The translations under genes were made by a program, and so were the position numbers. This document shows positions 1 to 8,594 of a stretch of DNA of 64,000 nucleotides, one piece after another (the stretch's first letter is position 1; each line of letters starts with the position of its first letter). The notes below the pieces were generated by a model. It made no database searches. It was not told the origin of the DNA and saw only the letters and a program-made list of their open reading frames with translations. This DNA comes from an uncultured Polaribacter sp. (lineage in GTDB: Bacteria > Bacteroidota > Bacteroidia > Flavobacteriales > Flavobacteriaceae), in the NCBI GenBank assembly GCA_943846595.1, contig OX044355.1:1391501-1455500 (forward strand), read 5' to 3'.

Positions 1-590
1 TTTTACAAGGAGAAATAGAGTCGAGTTTGTTTACTTCTATTGGTGAGCGTTTAGATCCTATTCAAACCAAATTAGAACATGTAATCGTAAGTGCAGATAC
101 GTTGTTTAAAAACATCAATGATATTTTAGACCAACGAACAATTCAAAGTGTAAAAAATTCAGTAAAAACGCTAGAACAATCTTTGGTAGATGTACGAACA
201 ACCATACAAGCAGTAAATGGTATTATGGATGCTACATCTTCAGATCTAAAAGAAACAATGCAATATTCAAGGAATTTTGCAGAAAACTTATCGAAAGTTT
301 CAGACACACTTGTCAATGCAGACTTAGGGAAAATTATGCGAGAAGCAGAAGTTACCTTGTTGACTGTTAATTCTTTATTAAAAGGAATTGATGAAGGGAA
401 AGGATCTCTAGGGAAGTTTGTAAACGACAATGAGATGTATGACAATTTAACGAATGTATCTAAAGAACTCGAACAGTTGCTTAGAGAAATGAAATTAAAT
501 CCAAAGCGTTTTGTGCATTTTTCTTTATTTGGAAAGCGTGCAACCCCTTTCAATCAACAGAACAACAATAATAATAAAACCAATCAATAA
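1..590 (+). CDS. MCE/MlaD-family protein, C-terminal part (cut by window start)
   Basis: The frame is open from base 3 to the TAA at 588-590 with no convincing start, so the gene begins before the window; about 195 residues are visible. What is seen is a long, mostly helical, low-complexity region (residues such as SADTLFKNINDILDQ and GIDEGKGSLGKFVNDNEMYD) ending in a polar QQNNNNN tail. MCE proteins of the Mla type have an N-terminal membrane anchor and a beta-barrel MCE domain followed by this kind of helical tail, and they move phospholipids between the two membranes. The MCE domain itself lies outside the window, so the family call rests on tail resemblance. The next gene starts 9 bases on, which suggests co-transcription. 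Confidence 0.65.
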   Translation, partial: LQGEIESSLFTSIGERLDPIQTKLEHVIVSADTLFKNINDILDQRTIQSVKNSVKTLEQSLVDVRTTIQAVNGIMDATSSDLKETMQYSRNFAENLSKVSDTLVNADLGKIMREAEVTLLTVNSLLKGIDEGKGSLGKFVNDNEMYDNLTNVSKELEQLLREMKLNPKRFVHFSLFGKRATPFNQQNNNNNKTNQ

Positions 591-599
591 TATTTCAGT

Positions 600-1916
600 A
601 TGAATTATATTTCAAATGTACTTTTTGGAGTTTTATTAATTATCGGAATTGGTTTTTTTGTGAATAATATTCAGAAGCTTTTTCGAAATATAAAACTGGG
701 AAAAAGTATCAATAGAAATGATAACAAGCTTCAACGTTTCAAAAACATGGCGATGATTGCTCTAGGACAGTCTAAAATGGTGAAGAGACCTTTTTCAGGA
801 TTTTTGCATATTATTGTTTATATAGGTTTTGTAATTATAAATATCGAAGTTTTAGAAATTGTTGTAGATGGATTGTTAGGCACTCACCGTGTTTTTCAAC
901 CCTATTTAGGAGACGCATTCTATGGTTTTTTAATTGGTGTTTTTGAGGTGTTAGCCGCACTTGTTTTTATTGCTGTAGTTTTATTTTGGTTGCGTAGAAA
1001 TGTGGCTAACATTAAAAGATTTTTAAGCAAAGAAATGACCGGTTGGCCAAAAAGAGATGGGAATTTAATTCTCTATTTTGAGATGGTGTTAATGTCATTA
1101 TTTATCATCATGAATGCTACTGATACTGCTTTTCAGGAAGCAGGAGTTGGAAATATTGTCAGTCAATTTGTAGCACCATTTTTTGAGGGTTATGCACCAG
1201 AAACCATTCATACAATAGAAAGAGCAGCCTGGTGGATTCATATTATCGGAATTTTAGTTTTCTTAAATTATCTGTTTTATTCAAAGCATTTACACATTCT
1301 TTTAGCCTTCCCAAATACTTATTTTGGAAATTTAAAGCCCAAAGGGCAATTCCCAAATTCAGAAGCAGTTTCAAAAGAAGTACAATTGGTGATGGATCCT
1401 TCTGCAGATCCTTATGCAATACCAGATGAAAGTGCAGAAGAGGAAGTTTCAGAAAAATTTGGTGCCTCGGATGTTGCCGATTTAAGTTGGGTTCAATTGC
1501 TAAATGCATATACCTGTACGGAATGTGGTCGTTGTACATCTGCTTGCCCAGCGAGTCTTACTGGAAAAGAATTGTCTCCAAGAAGCATTATGATGAAAAC
1601 AAGGGATCGTTTGGAAGAAGTTGGTAGAAATATCGATCAAAACAAGGGTACATTCAAAGACGACGGGAAACAATTATTAAATGATTATATCAGTCCAGAA
1701 GAGTTGTGGGCGTGCACAAGTTGTAATGCCTGTGTTGAAGAATGTCCCGTAAGTATCGATCCATTGTCTATAATCATGGATATGAGAAAATATTTGGTCA
1801 TGGAGCAAAGTGCTGCACCCCAAGAATTGAATATGATGATGACCAATATTGAAAATAACGGTGCGCCATGGCAATACAACCAACAAGACAGATTGAATTG
1901 GGCAAAAGAAGCTTAA
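600..1916 (+). CDS. Membrane (Fe-S)-binding oxidoreductase subunit (GlpC/HdrC-like)
   Basis: 438 residues. The N-terminal half has about five hydrophobic segments (near residues 5-25, 70-95, 105-130, 155-175, 205-230). The C-terminal half has two 4Fe-4S ferredoxin motifs, CTECGRCTSACP near residue 305 and CTSCNACVEECP near residue 372. This layout matches the membrane subunit of a two-protein heterodisulfide-reductase-like electron transfer module; its natural donor is not known from sequence. The CCG-domain partner follows 44 bases downstream, so the two probably form one complex at the inner membrane passing electrons to or from menaquinone; a menaquinone gene block lies just downstream. 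The physiological substrate is inference. Confidence 0.85.
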   Translation: MNYISNVLFGVLLIIGIGFFVNNIQKLFRNIKLGKSINRNDNKLQRFKNMAMIALGQSKMVKRPFSGFLHIIVYIGFVIINIEVLEIVVDGLLGTHRVFQPYLGDAFYGFLIGVFEVLAALVFIAVVLFWLRRNVANIKRFLSKEMTGWPKRDGNLILYFEMVLMSLFIIMNATDTAFQEAGVGNIVSQFVAPFFEGYAPETIHTIERAAWWIHIIGILVFLNYLFYSKHLHILLAFPNTYFGNLKPKGQFPNSEAVSKEVQLVMDPSADPYAIPDESAEEEVSEKFGASDVADLSWVQLLNAYTCTECGRCTSACPASLTGKELSPRSIMMKTRDRLEEVGRNIDQNKGTFKDDGKQLLNDYISPEELWACTSCNACVEECPVSIDPLSIIMDMRKYLVMEQSAAPQELNMMMTNIENNGAPWQYNQQDRLNWAKEA

Positions 1917-1960
1917 AATAATTTTTTACATTAACAATTTAAACGATTAAAGAATAAACT

Positions 1961-2740
1961 ATGAACGTACCTACAATGGCAGATATGATGGCACAAGGAA
2001 AGCAGCCAGAAGTTTTATTTTGGGTAGGTGCAGCCGGAAGCTATGACGATCGAGCAAAAAAGATTTCAAGAGCGTTTGTCAAAATACTGCATGCAGCTAA
2101 TGTAGACTTCGCCGTCCTAGGAACCGAAGAATCCTCTTCAGGAGATGCAGCAAAAAGAGCCGGAAATGAATTCTTATTTCAAATGCAAGCGTTCATGAAT
2201 ATAGAGGTTTTAAATGGGTATCAAATAAAAAAAATCGTGACTTGCGATCCGCATTCATTCAATACCTTAAAAAATGAATACCCGAGTTTGGGGGGTAAAT
2301 ATGAAGTTTTTCATCACACGCAGTTCATTCAAAATTTAATTTCAGAAGGACGTTTAGAAATAGACAATACATCACTGAAAGGTAAAAGAGTTACTTTTCA
2401 TGATCCATGCTATTTAGGGAGAGCCAATGAAGTCTATGAATCTCCTAGAGACTTAATACGCAGATTAGGTGTTAACTTAACAGAAATGAAACGTCATAAG
2501 GGAACGGCTTTATGTTGTGGAGCTGGTGGAGCGCAAATGTTTAAAGATGCAGAAAGAGGGAACAAGGAAATCAATATTTTAAGGACGGAAGATGCTTTAG
2601 AAACCAAACCTCAAATTATTGCAACAGGTTGCCCATATTGCAATACAATGATGACAGATGGAATTAAGTTCAAAGAAAAAGAATCAGAAGTAGTTGTAAA
2701 AGACATCGCAGAATTAATCTCAGAAGCAAATGGTTTGTAA
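1961..2740 (+). CDS. (Fe-S)-binding protein with cysteine-rich CCG domains (HdrB/GlpC-like)
   Basis: 259 residues, soluble. Two cysteine-rich blocks are visible: FHDPCYLGR near residue 147 with CCGAGGAQMF near residue 185, and the later TGCPYCNTMM near residue 224. These are the CCG-type motifs that hold a non-cubane Fe-S cluster or catalytic site in HdrB, GlpC and LldE-like proteins. Together with the preceding membrane Fe-S protein it forms an electron-transfer pair conserved in Bacteroidota. The ATG at 1961 is used. The stop overlaps the next gene's start by 11 bases, so the following lipoprotein gene is probably translationally coupled. Confidence 0.85.
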   Translation: MNVPTMADMMAQGKQPEVLFWVGAAGSYDDRAKKISRAFVKILHAANVDFAVLGTEESSSGDAAKRAGNEFLFQMQAFMNIEVLNGYQIKKIVTCDPHSFNTLKNEYPSLGGKYEVFHHTQFIQNLISEGRLEIDNTSLKGKRVTFHDPCYLGRANEVYESPRDLIRRLGVNLTEMKRHKGTALCCGAGGAQMFKDAERGNKEINILRTEDALETKPQIIATGCPYCNTMMTDGIKFKEKESEVVVKDIAELISEANGL

Positions 2741-3121
2741 AGTAAAAAATTGTTTGTTACTTCTTACTGGACTTCTTTTCATTACTTGTAATAATAATGA
2801 AGTAAAGAAAACGACAGCTTCAGAAGTAATAAAAGCAAAAGATACGATACAGGTGGTTCAAGCAGAGTTTATCAAAAAAGAACCTCTTGTTTTTAAAGTG
2901 CAAATTGCAGCTTTGAAACAGCCAAATGAAACTCTTTCCAAATTAGAAGACGTCGCTATATTTCAGGAAAATGGACTTATAAAATACAGATCGGGGAGTT
3001 TTAATAGCTATTCCGAAGCACGAAAATTAGAAACAGGATTCGTAACACATACAGAGATGCGTTTGTTCAAGCTTTAAAAAATGAAGTTCCAGTGTCTATT
3101 TTAGAGGCAATAGCAGATTAA
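2730..3121 (+). pseudogene. SPOR-like lipoprotein gene with a frameshift near 3030
   Basis: The ATG at 2730 opens a 115-residue frame with a lipoprotein signal (LLFITC, Cys near residue 20) and a SPOR-like segment (VFKVQIAALKQP). The frame ends at 3077 with an unlikely tail. From about 3031 the neighbouring frame reads RNTYRDAFVQALKNEVPVS and ends at a TAA at 3119-3121; this is what a SPOR domain should end with. Restoring one A in the tta-gaa junction at about 3031-3034 joins the frames as KLRNRIRNTYRDAF. So the gene is either freshly broken or the base is a sequencing error. SPOR domains bind denuded peptidoglycan; the lipidated protein would sit in the periplasm or outer membrane. Confidence 0.65.
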
Positions 3122-3126
3122 TTTTT

Positions 3127-3246
3127 ATGAAATTTACATCTCAAAACAATGCTATTATCATATTTCCAAACGACATAATAGTCGCTTTTAAAAAAGTTGA
3201 TTGCTCTTTATTAGAAGTACAAAAAAAATTAAAATCATGGATCTAA
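3127..3246 (+). CDS. Small ORF (39 residues) overlapping the menA start
   Basis: ATG at 3127 to TAA at 3244-3246 encodes MKFTSQNNAIIIFPND followed by a short amphipathic end KKLKSWI. It lies in the only gap between the frameshifted SPOR gene and menA and overlaps the menA ATG by 10 bases, the geometry of translational coupling. I do not recognise the product. It could be a real short protein, a leader peptide, or the remnant of a larger gene. Confidence 0.35.
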   Translation: MKFTSQNNAIIIFPNDIIVAFKKVDCSLLEVQKKLKSWI

Positions 3247-4166
3247 AAAGTTTTATAAAAGCAGCACGATTACGCACACTTCCGCTATCCATATCGGGAA
3301 TTATAGTTGGAAGTATCTTAGGTAATGCCAATGTTGATACAAATCTTACTTCAGAAGTTACTGTTCCATTTTGGGCAACTTCTATCTTTTGGTTAGCAAT
3401 TTTAACTACAATTGGATTTCAAGTACTGTCAAACTTTGCCAATGATTATGGAGATGGCATTAAAGGAACTGATGACAATCGCAAAGGAGAAGCTAGAATG
3501 GTTTCTACAGGAGCCATCTCACCCAAGCAAATGAAACATGCAATGATCTTCACCACAATCTGTACATTGTGTATTGCTGCTCTCCTAATTTATGTGGCTT
3601 TCGGAAGCGAGAATTTTGAATACTCAATAGCCTTTTTTATCCTAGGACTTGCGTCGGTTGCAGCTGCAATTAAATATACGGTAGGAGAATCTGCATATGG
3701 TTACAGTGGTTTGGGAGATATTTTCGTTTTCTTATTCTTTGGATTTCTTAGTGTTGTTGGAAGTTATATTTTATTCACACACCAAATAAACGCACTTTTA
3801 TTTTTACCGGCAACTTCCATTGGTTTGCTAAGTGCTGCCGTTTTGAATTTAAACAATATGAGAGATCAAATCGAAGACAAGCAACATCACAAAAACACCT
3901 TGGTTGTAAGTTTGGGAAGTCAAAAAGCAAAAACATATCATTATGTTTTAATTTTAGGCGCTTTACTTACCGCTGTTTTATATGTACAATTACATTATCA
4001 ATCGCCTATTCAATACTTATTCTTAATTGCTTTTATCCCTTTGTTTTTAAATATAAAAGTAGTTGCACAAAACATCCTTTTCTCAGAGCTAGATAGTGAG
4101 TTAAAGAAAGTAGCGCTGAGTACTTTTTTATTCGCAATTCTTTTTGGAATTGGACAAATACTCTAA
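3237..4166 (+). CDS. menA: 1,4-dihydroxy-2-naphthoate polyprenyltransferase
   Basis: 309 residues from the ATG at 3237 (MDLKSFIKAARLRTLPLS). A TTG lies 36 bases upstream in frame, but the conserved N-terminus starts here. Membrane protein of the UbiA family with about eight hydrophobic segments. The first Asp-rich motif NDYGDGIKGTDDNRKG (near residue 67) and the second region NNMRDQIEDKQHHKN (near residue 206) are the Mg2+/prenyl-diphosphate sites. It attaches the isoprenoid chain to 1,4-dihydroxy-2-naphthoate, the first membrane step of menaquinone synthesis. menC and menE follow on the same strand, which supports the assignment over other UbiA enzymes. Confidence 0.93.
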   Translation: MDLKSFIKAARLRTLPLSISGIIVGSILGNANVDTNLTSEVTVPFWATSIFWLAILTTIGFQVLSNFANDYGDGIKGTDDNRKGEARMVSTGAISPKQMKHAMIFTTICTLCIAALLIYVAFGSENFEYSIAFFILGLASVAAAIKYTVGESAYGYSGLGDIFVFLFFGFLSVVGSYILFTHQINALLFLPATSIGLLSAAVLNLNNMRDQIEDKQHHKNTLVVSLGSQKAKTYHYVLILGALLTAVLYVQLHYQSPIQYLFLIAFIPLFLNIKVVAQNILFSELDSELKKVALSTFLFAILFGIGQIL

Positions 4167-4175
4167 TTGATTACA

Positions 4176-4688
4176 ATGAAAACAATAAAAATAATACTGG
4201 GAGTCATCACTTTTTTTGTCCTTGCTTTTTTTCTAACCGGTTTGTTTGTAAAAGAAACCACCTATCAAGCATCCATAACCCTCAATAAGCCCATTTCAGA
4301 AGTTTTTAAAGATTTTAGTACCTCTGAGAACATAAAAAAATGGATTCCTGAAATAAAATCATTGAAAGTGATCAACGAAAATCCAGGGAAGGTTGGAAGT
4401 ACCTATGAGATTGTTATCAATAATAGTGGGCAAGACATTACAATGACTCAAAAAGTCCTCGCTTTCGTACCCAACGAAAAGCTAACTTTCTATTTTGATG
4501 CTGAGAATATGTTAAAAACAGATGACTATATTTTTACGGAAAAAGAAGGCATCACTACTATTCAATTAAACGCAATTTGTGTTAGCGACTCCTACATCAT
4601 GGCTTGTATGTTTCCCTATTTTAAAGGAACCTTTCAGGCTCAAGATCAAGGATATTTGAATAGCTTTAAAGCGTTTGCAGAAAAATAA
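4176..4688 (+). CDS. SRPBCC family protein with N-terminal membrane anchor
   Basis: About 170 residues from the ATG at 4176 (MKTIKIILGVITFFVLAFF); a TTG 9 bases earlier is less likely. An N-terminal transmembrane segment is followed by a START/polyketide-cyclase-like fold: strand YQASITLNKPISEVFKDF, then WIPEIKSLKVI and later YLNSFKAFAE. This helix-grip fold binds hydrophobic ligands in a deep cavity. It sits between menA and menC, 9 bases after menA, so a role in handling a hydrophobic quinone intermediate is possible but not shown. The specific ligand is unknown. Confidence 0.75.
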   Translation: MKTIKIILGVITFFVLAFFLTGLFVKETTYQASITLNKPISEVFKDFSTSENIKKWIPEIKSLKVINENPGKVGSTYEIVINNSGQDITMTQKVLAFVPNEKLTFYFDAENMLKTDDYIFTEKEGITTIQLNAICVSDSYIMACMFPYFKGTFQAQDQGYLNSFKAFAEK

Positions 4689-4695
4689 GTTTATT

Positions 4696-5733
4696 TTGAT
4701 AAAAGCGACCTACAAAAAATACATCCTTAATTTTAAAAATCCAAGTGGAACCTCACGTGGGATTTTAAGAACCAAAGAAACTTGGTTTCTGATTTTAGAG
4801 AAAAATGGAAAAAAAGGGTATGGAGAAACCGGTCTTTTTAGAGGTTTGAGTATTGATGATGTTCCAGAATATGAGGAAAAACTTACGTGGGTCTGCAATC
4901 ATATCAATTTAGGAATCGAAAAATTATTGATTGAATTGTCTCACTTTCCTTCCATTCAATTTGGCTTAGAACAGGCATTTTTATCGCTACAGAGTGATTC
5001 TCCTTTTCAGCTGTTTCCGTCTAAGTTTACAGAAGAAAAAGCGCCAATTCCAATCAATGGCTTAATTTGGATGGGTGATGAAACGTTTATGAAAAACCAA
5101 ATAAAAGAGAAATTAAATCAAGGATTTTCTTGTTTAAAAATGAAAATTGGGGCGATCAATTTTGATGCAGAAATCAACTTGCTAAAATCCATTAGAAAAG
5201 AATTTTCACCATCAGAAATTGAATTGAGGGTGGATGCGAACGGTGCATTTTCTCCAGAAGAAGCTTTGGAGAAATTAGACAGGTTGTCGGCATTAAAAAT
5301 ACACTCTATAGAACAACCAATTCAACGAGGGCAAGTGCAAGAAATGACTCGATTATGTGCCAATACATCGCTACCAATTGCATTGGATGAAGAACTTATT
5401 GGGGTATTTTCTGCTTCAGAGAAGAAAGCACTCATAGATACCATAAAACCGCAATATATTATTTTAAAACCAAGTTTGGTGGGTGGGTTTTCAGGAACTA
5501 AGGAATGGATATCTATAGCAGAAAAAAACAATTCAGCTTGGTGGATTACATCAGCATTAGAAAGTAATGTGGGATTGAATGCAATATCACAATTTACATA
5601 CACTTTAAAAAGTAGATTGCCCCAAGGTTTAGGAACGGGGAGTTTGTTTACCAATAATATTCAAAGCCCTTTAGAAGTGAATCAAGGAGCGTTACATTAT
5701 AATAATTTAGTAAATTGGGATTTTAAATTATAA
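4696..5733 (+). CDS. menC: o-succinylbenzoate synthase
   Basis: 345 residues with a TTG start at 4696 (reads MIKATYKKYILNF); an upstream TTG at 4675 would overlap the SRPBCC gene. Enolase-superfamily residues are present: the catalytic Lys pair in CLKMKIG, metal ligands in LRVDANGAF, HSIEQPI and ALDEELIG, and the second Lys in YIILKPSLVGG. It dehydrates SHCHC to o-succinylbenzoate in menaquinone synthesis. The superfamily also includes muconate cycloisomerases and dipeptide epimerases, but the menA/menE neighbours decide for menC. The next gene starts 2 bases after the stop. Confidence 0.9.
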   Translation: MIKATYKKYILNFKNPSGTSRGILRTKETWFLILEKNGKKGYGETGLFRGLSIDDVPEYEEKLTWVCNHINLGIEKLLIELSHFPSIQFGLEQAFLSLQSDSPFQLFPSKFTEEKAPIPINGLIWMGDETFMKNQIKEKLNQGFSCLKMKIGAINFDAEINLLKSIRKEFSPSEIELRVDANGAFSPEEALEKLDRLSALKIHSIEQPIQRGQVQEMTRLCANTSLPIALDEELIGVFSASEKKALIDTIKPQYIILKPSLVGGFSGTKEWISIAEKNNSAWWITSALESNVGLNAISQFTYTLKSRLPQGLGTGSLFTNNIQSPLEVNQGALHYNNLVNWDFKL

Positions 5734-5735
5734 TT

Positions 5736-6692
5736 ATGGGATTTATAGAAACAGGTTACAAAGGAAAGAATGACTGGTGGATGTATATTTTAGGCAGTAC
5801 AATTATTTTCTTTGGAACTCAACTAGGATCCATTCCTTTAGGATTGGTTGCTTTTTGGCAAGCAGGAGGTGATAGGGCGGTCTATATAGAAGCAGCCAAT
5901 GATAATTTTATGAAAATGGGGATCAACGCCAATTTATTTCTATCCTTAATGATTTTTACCTTTGTGTCCGGGCTTTTTGCCTTGTTTCTCTCCGTAAAAT
6001 ATATTCATAAAAAGAAATTTAAATGGATTGTAACTTCTCGAGTGTCTATTGATTGGAAACGGGTTTCATTTGGCTTTTTCTCTTGGGGAATTCTCTCTAC
6101 CCTAATCATTCTAGTAGGCATTTACTTTGAACCTGAATTGTATGATTGGAATTTTAAACCGATTCCATTTTTTACTTTACTGGCAATTTCATTGTTCTTT
6201 CTCCCTTTGCAAACAAGTACAGAAGAAGTTTTGTTTAGAGGATATTTTATGCAAGGATTGGGATTGTTAGTTAACAATCGATGGTTTCCTTTACTGATGA
6301 CTTCAGTGATTTTCGGATTGCTGCATATGGCAAACCCAGAGATTGACAAAATAGGCAATATTGCTTTGGTTTTTTATATTGGAACGGGACTATTTTTTGG
6401 AATCGCAACCTTAATGGATGATGGACTAGAACTAGCCCTAGGCTTGCACGCATCAAACAATATTGTTGCCGCTTTTTTGGTAACTACAGATTGGACTGTT
6501 TTTCAAACAGACGCCTTGTTTATTGATAAATCTGAACCTTCGGTATCCTTATTAATGTTTTTGCCTGTTTTTGTTTTATACCCAGTCATGTTGTTTTGGT
6601 TCTCCAAAAAATACAATTGGAAAAATTGGAAAGAAAAACTTTTTGGAGCTGTTGAAAAACCGAATCTAATTGATGAAAATGAATTTTCATAA
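5736..6692 (+). CDS. CPBP family intramembrane metalloprotease (Rce1-like)
   Basis: 318 residues with about eight hydrophobic segments. The family's conserved motifs are visible: EEVLFRGYFMQG near residue 164, the LLHMANPE motif near residue 195 and the GLHASNN motif near residue 236, which carry the catalytic Glu and His residues. CPBP (abortive-infection/Rce1) enzymes cleave within membranes; some process bacteriocins or prenylated proteins. The gene lies inside the men block, 2 bases after menC and overlapping the start of menE by 20 bases, so it is co-transcribed with menaquinone genes although it has no known step there. Confidence 0.85.
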   Translation: MGFIETGYKGKNDWWMYILGSTIIFFGTQLGSIPLGLVAFWQAGGDRAVYIEAANDNFMKMGINANLFLSLMIFTFVSGLFALFLSVKYIHKKKFKWIVTSRVSIDWKRVSFGFFSWGILSTLIILVGIYFEPELYDWNFKPIPFFTLLAISLFFLPLQTSTEEVLFRGYFMQGLGLLVNNRWFPLLMTSVIFGLLHMANPEIDKIGNIALVFYIGTGLFFGIATLMDDGLELALGLHASNNIVAAFLVTTDWTVFQTDALFIDKSEPSVSLLMFLPVFVLYPVMLFWFSKKYNWKNWKEKLFGAVEKPNLIDENEFS

Positions 6693-7755
6693 AAGCTTTC
6701 AATTAAACAGAAAAACATTTGCTAACCCAAATGAAATCATTGATTTTTCCAAGGAAATTTCTTTAGAAATTTCTCTTTTTCTAAAAGATTGGTTTTCTGA
6801 TAAACGGAATCTTGAAGTCAATACTTCAGGTTCTACAGGAGTGCCCAAAACAATTGCAATCAAAAAAGAATTTTTTGTCAACTCGGCCCTGTCAACCGCT
6901 GATTTTCTTGATTTAAAAGAAGGTACAACTGCTTTAATGTGTTTGCCACCAAAATACATAGCAGGAAAAATGATGTTGGTAAGAGCCCTTGTTTTAGGGT
7001 GGCATTTAGATGTTATTTCACCGAAGGTAAATCCCTTAGAAAACTGGGATAAAACCTATGATTTTTCTGCAATGGTTCCCTTACAATTAGAACATTCTTT
7101 AGTAAAAATCAATCAGATTAAAAAAGTAATCGTTGGAGGCGGTGTCGTTTCATCACAACTTCAAGAAAAATTACAAGGAATTCAAAGTGTTGTCTATGCA
7201 ACCTATGGAATGACAGAAACCGTTACACATATTGCACTTAAAAAATTAAATCATTTTTTACCATCAGCAGGATTGGAGTCATTGGCTTCTTTTTACCAAT
7301 TATTACCCAATGTAAGCATCTATAAAGACACTCGAAATTGTTTGGTAATAGATGCACCAAAAGTTGCCAAAGAAATCATATTTACAAACGATGTTGTCGA
7401 TGTAGTTTCAGACAAGCATTTTGAGTGGTTAGGGCGTTTTGATAATGTAATTAATTCTGGAGGTATCAAGCTACACCCAGAAAGAATAGAGGAGAAGCTC
7501 TCTAAAATTATTGATCAACGTTTTTTTGTTGCTGGAATTCCTGATACACAATTGGGCGAAAAATTATTCTTAATTATAGAACATGAAAGTATAAATCTTT
7601 TAAAGTTACAGCAGTTTTTTTCTGAAAAAATTCAAAAGTTAGACAGCCTCTCTAAATATGAAAAACCAAAAGAAATTCGTTTTGTTACTACTTTTGTAAC
7701 AACGGAAACAAAAAAAATCCAACGTAATAAAACATTGGATCTGTTAGGACTATAA
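6673..7755 (+). CDS. menE: o-succinylbenzoate--CoA ligase-like AMP-binding protein
   Basis: About 360 residues from the ATG at 6673 (alternative ATG 6679), overlapping the end of the CPBP gene. Adenylate-forming motifs: TSGSTGVPK near residue 51, YGMTET near residue 178, LGRFDNVINSGG near residue 256 and the C-terminal Lys region TKKIQRNKTLD. It is shorter than typical acyl-CoA synthetases (about 500) because the N-terminal part is reduced, which is common for MenE of Flavobacteriia. It forms OSB-CoA from o-succinylbenzoate. Neighbours menA and menC support this; other acyl substrates cannot be excluded from sequence. Confidence 0.85.
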   Translation: MKMNFHKSFQLNRKTFANPNEIIDFSKEISLEISLFLKDWFSDKRNLEVNTSGSTGVPKTIAIKKEFFVNSALSTADFLDLKEGTTALMCLPPKYIAGKMMLVRALVLGWHLDVISPKVNPLENWDKTYDFSAMVPLQLEHSLVKINQIKKVIVGGGVVSSQLQEKLQGIQSVVYATYGMTETVTHIALKKLNHFLPSAGLESLASFYQLLPNVSIYKDTRNCLVIDAPKVAKEIIFTNDVVDVVSDKHFEWLGRFDNVINSGGIKLHPERIEEKLSKIIDQRFFVAGIPDTQLGEKLFLIIEHESINLLKLQQFFSEKIQKLDSLSKYEKPKEIRFVTTFVTTETKKIQRNKTLDLLGL

Positions 7756-7765
7756 AGGAATAATT

Positions 7766-8482
7766 TTACATTTCCATTGAGTGGTAGACATTCTGCACAT
7801 CATCATCATCTTCTAATTTCTCTAAAAGCTTTTCAACATCTGCTTGTTGTTCTTCAGAAAGCTTATTTGTTGTCGTTGGAATTCTTTCAAAACCAGATGA
7901 TACAATTTCTATATTTTCTTTTTCAAAGAAAGACTGTATCGCACCAAATTGTTCAAACGGTGCATAAATGATGATTCCTTCTTCATCATCAAAAACTTCT
8001 TCTACTTCAAAATCAATGAGTTCTAATTCCAAATCTTCTAAATCGGTAGTAATATCCTCTTTTTTAAGGGTGAATGTACAAGTATGATCAAACATAAAAA
8101 TGACAGACCCTGAGTTTCCTAAATTTCCATCACATTTATTGAAAGCGGCTCTTACATTTGCAACCGTTCTATTGTTATTATCAGTTGCAGTTTCTACAAC
8201 AACAGCAATTCCATGAGGGGCATATCCTTCAAAGAGTGCTTCTTTATAGTTTGCAGTATCTTTATCTGTCGCTTTTTTTATGGCGCGTTCAACATTTTCT
8301 TTTGGCATGTTTGCAGCTTTTGCATTCTGCATGACTGCTCTTAATCGGGAATTGGCATCTGGGTTTGGTCCTCCTTCTTTGATCGCCATTACAATGTCTT
8401 TACCAATTCTGGTAAAGGTTTTTGCCATTGCTGACCAACGTTTCATTTTTCGACCCTTTCTTAATTCGAATGCTCTTCCCAT
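7766..8482 (-). CDS. YebC/PmpR family protein (TACO1-like)
   Basis: 238 residues from the ATG at 8482 (MGRAFELRKGRKMKRW); the open frame continues 66 bases upstream but the family begins here. Conserved family segments are present: SRLRAVMQNAKAANMPK, the FEGYAPHG block, and NLGNSGSVIFMF. YebC proteins act in the cytoplasm as transcription factors in some species and relieve ribosome stalling at proline stretches in others; sequence does not decide which applies. It is convergent with menE, with only 10 bases between the stops. Confidence 0.92.
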   Translation of the reverse strand: MGRAFELRKGRKMKRWSAMAKTFTRIGKDIVMAIKEGGPNPDANSRLRAVMQNAKAANMPKENVERAIKKATDKDTANYKEALFEGYAPHGIAVVVETATDNNNRTVANVRAAFNKCDGNLGNSGSVIFMFDHTCTFTLKKEDITTDLEDLELELIDFEVEEVFDDEEGIIIYAPFEQFGAIQSFFEKENIEIVSSGFERIPTTTNKLSEEQQADVEKLLEKLEDDDDVQNVYHSMEM

Positions 8483-8594
8483 TTCTAATTTTATTTTTTT
8501 AGTATTGTAATAGTAAGCAAATGTAAAAATTTGCAAACTGTTGCACAATTGTTTGTTGAATGTTTTCCCTAAACTCCTGTCTAGGTGCCTTCGG

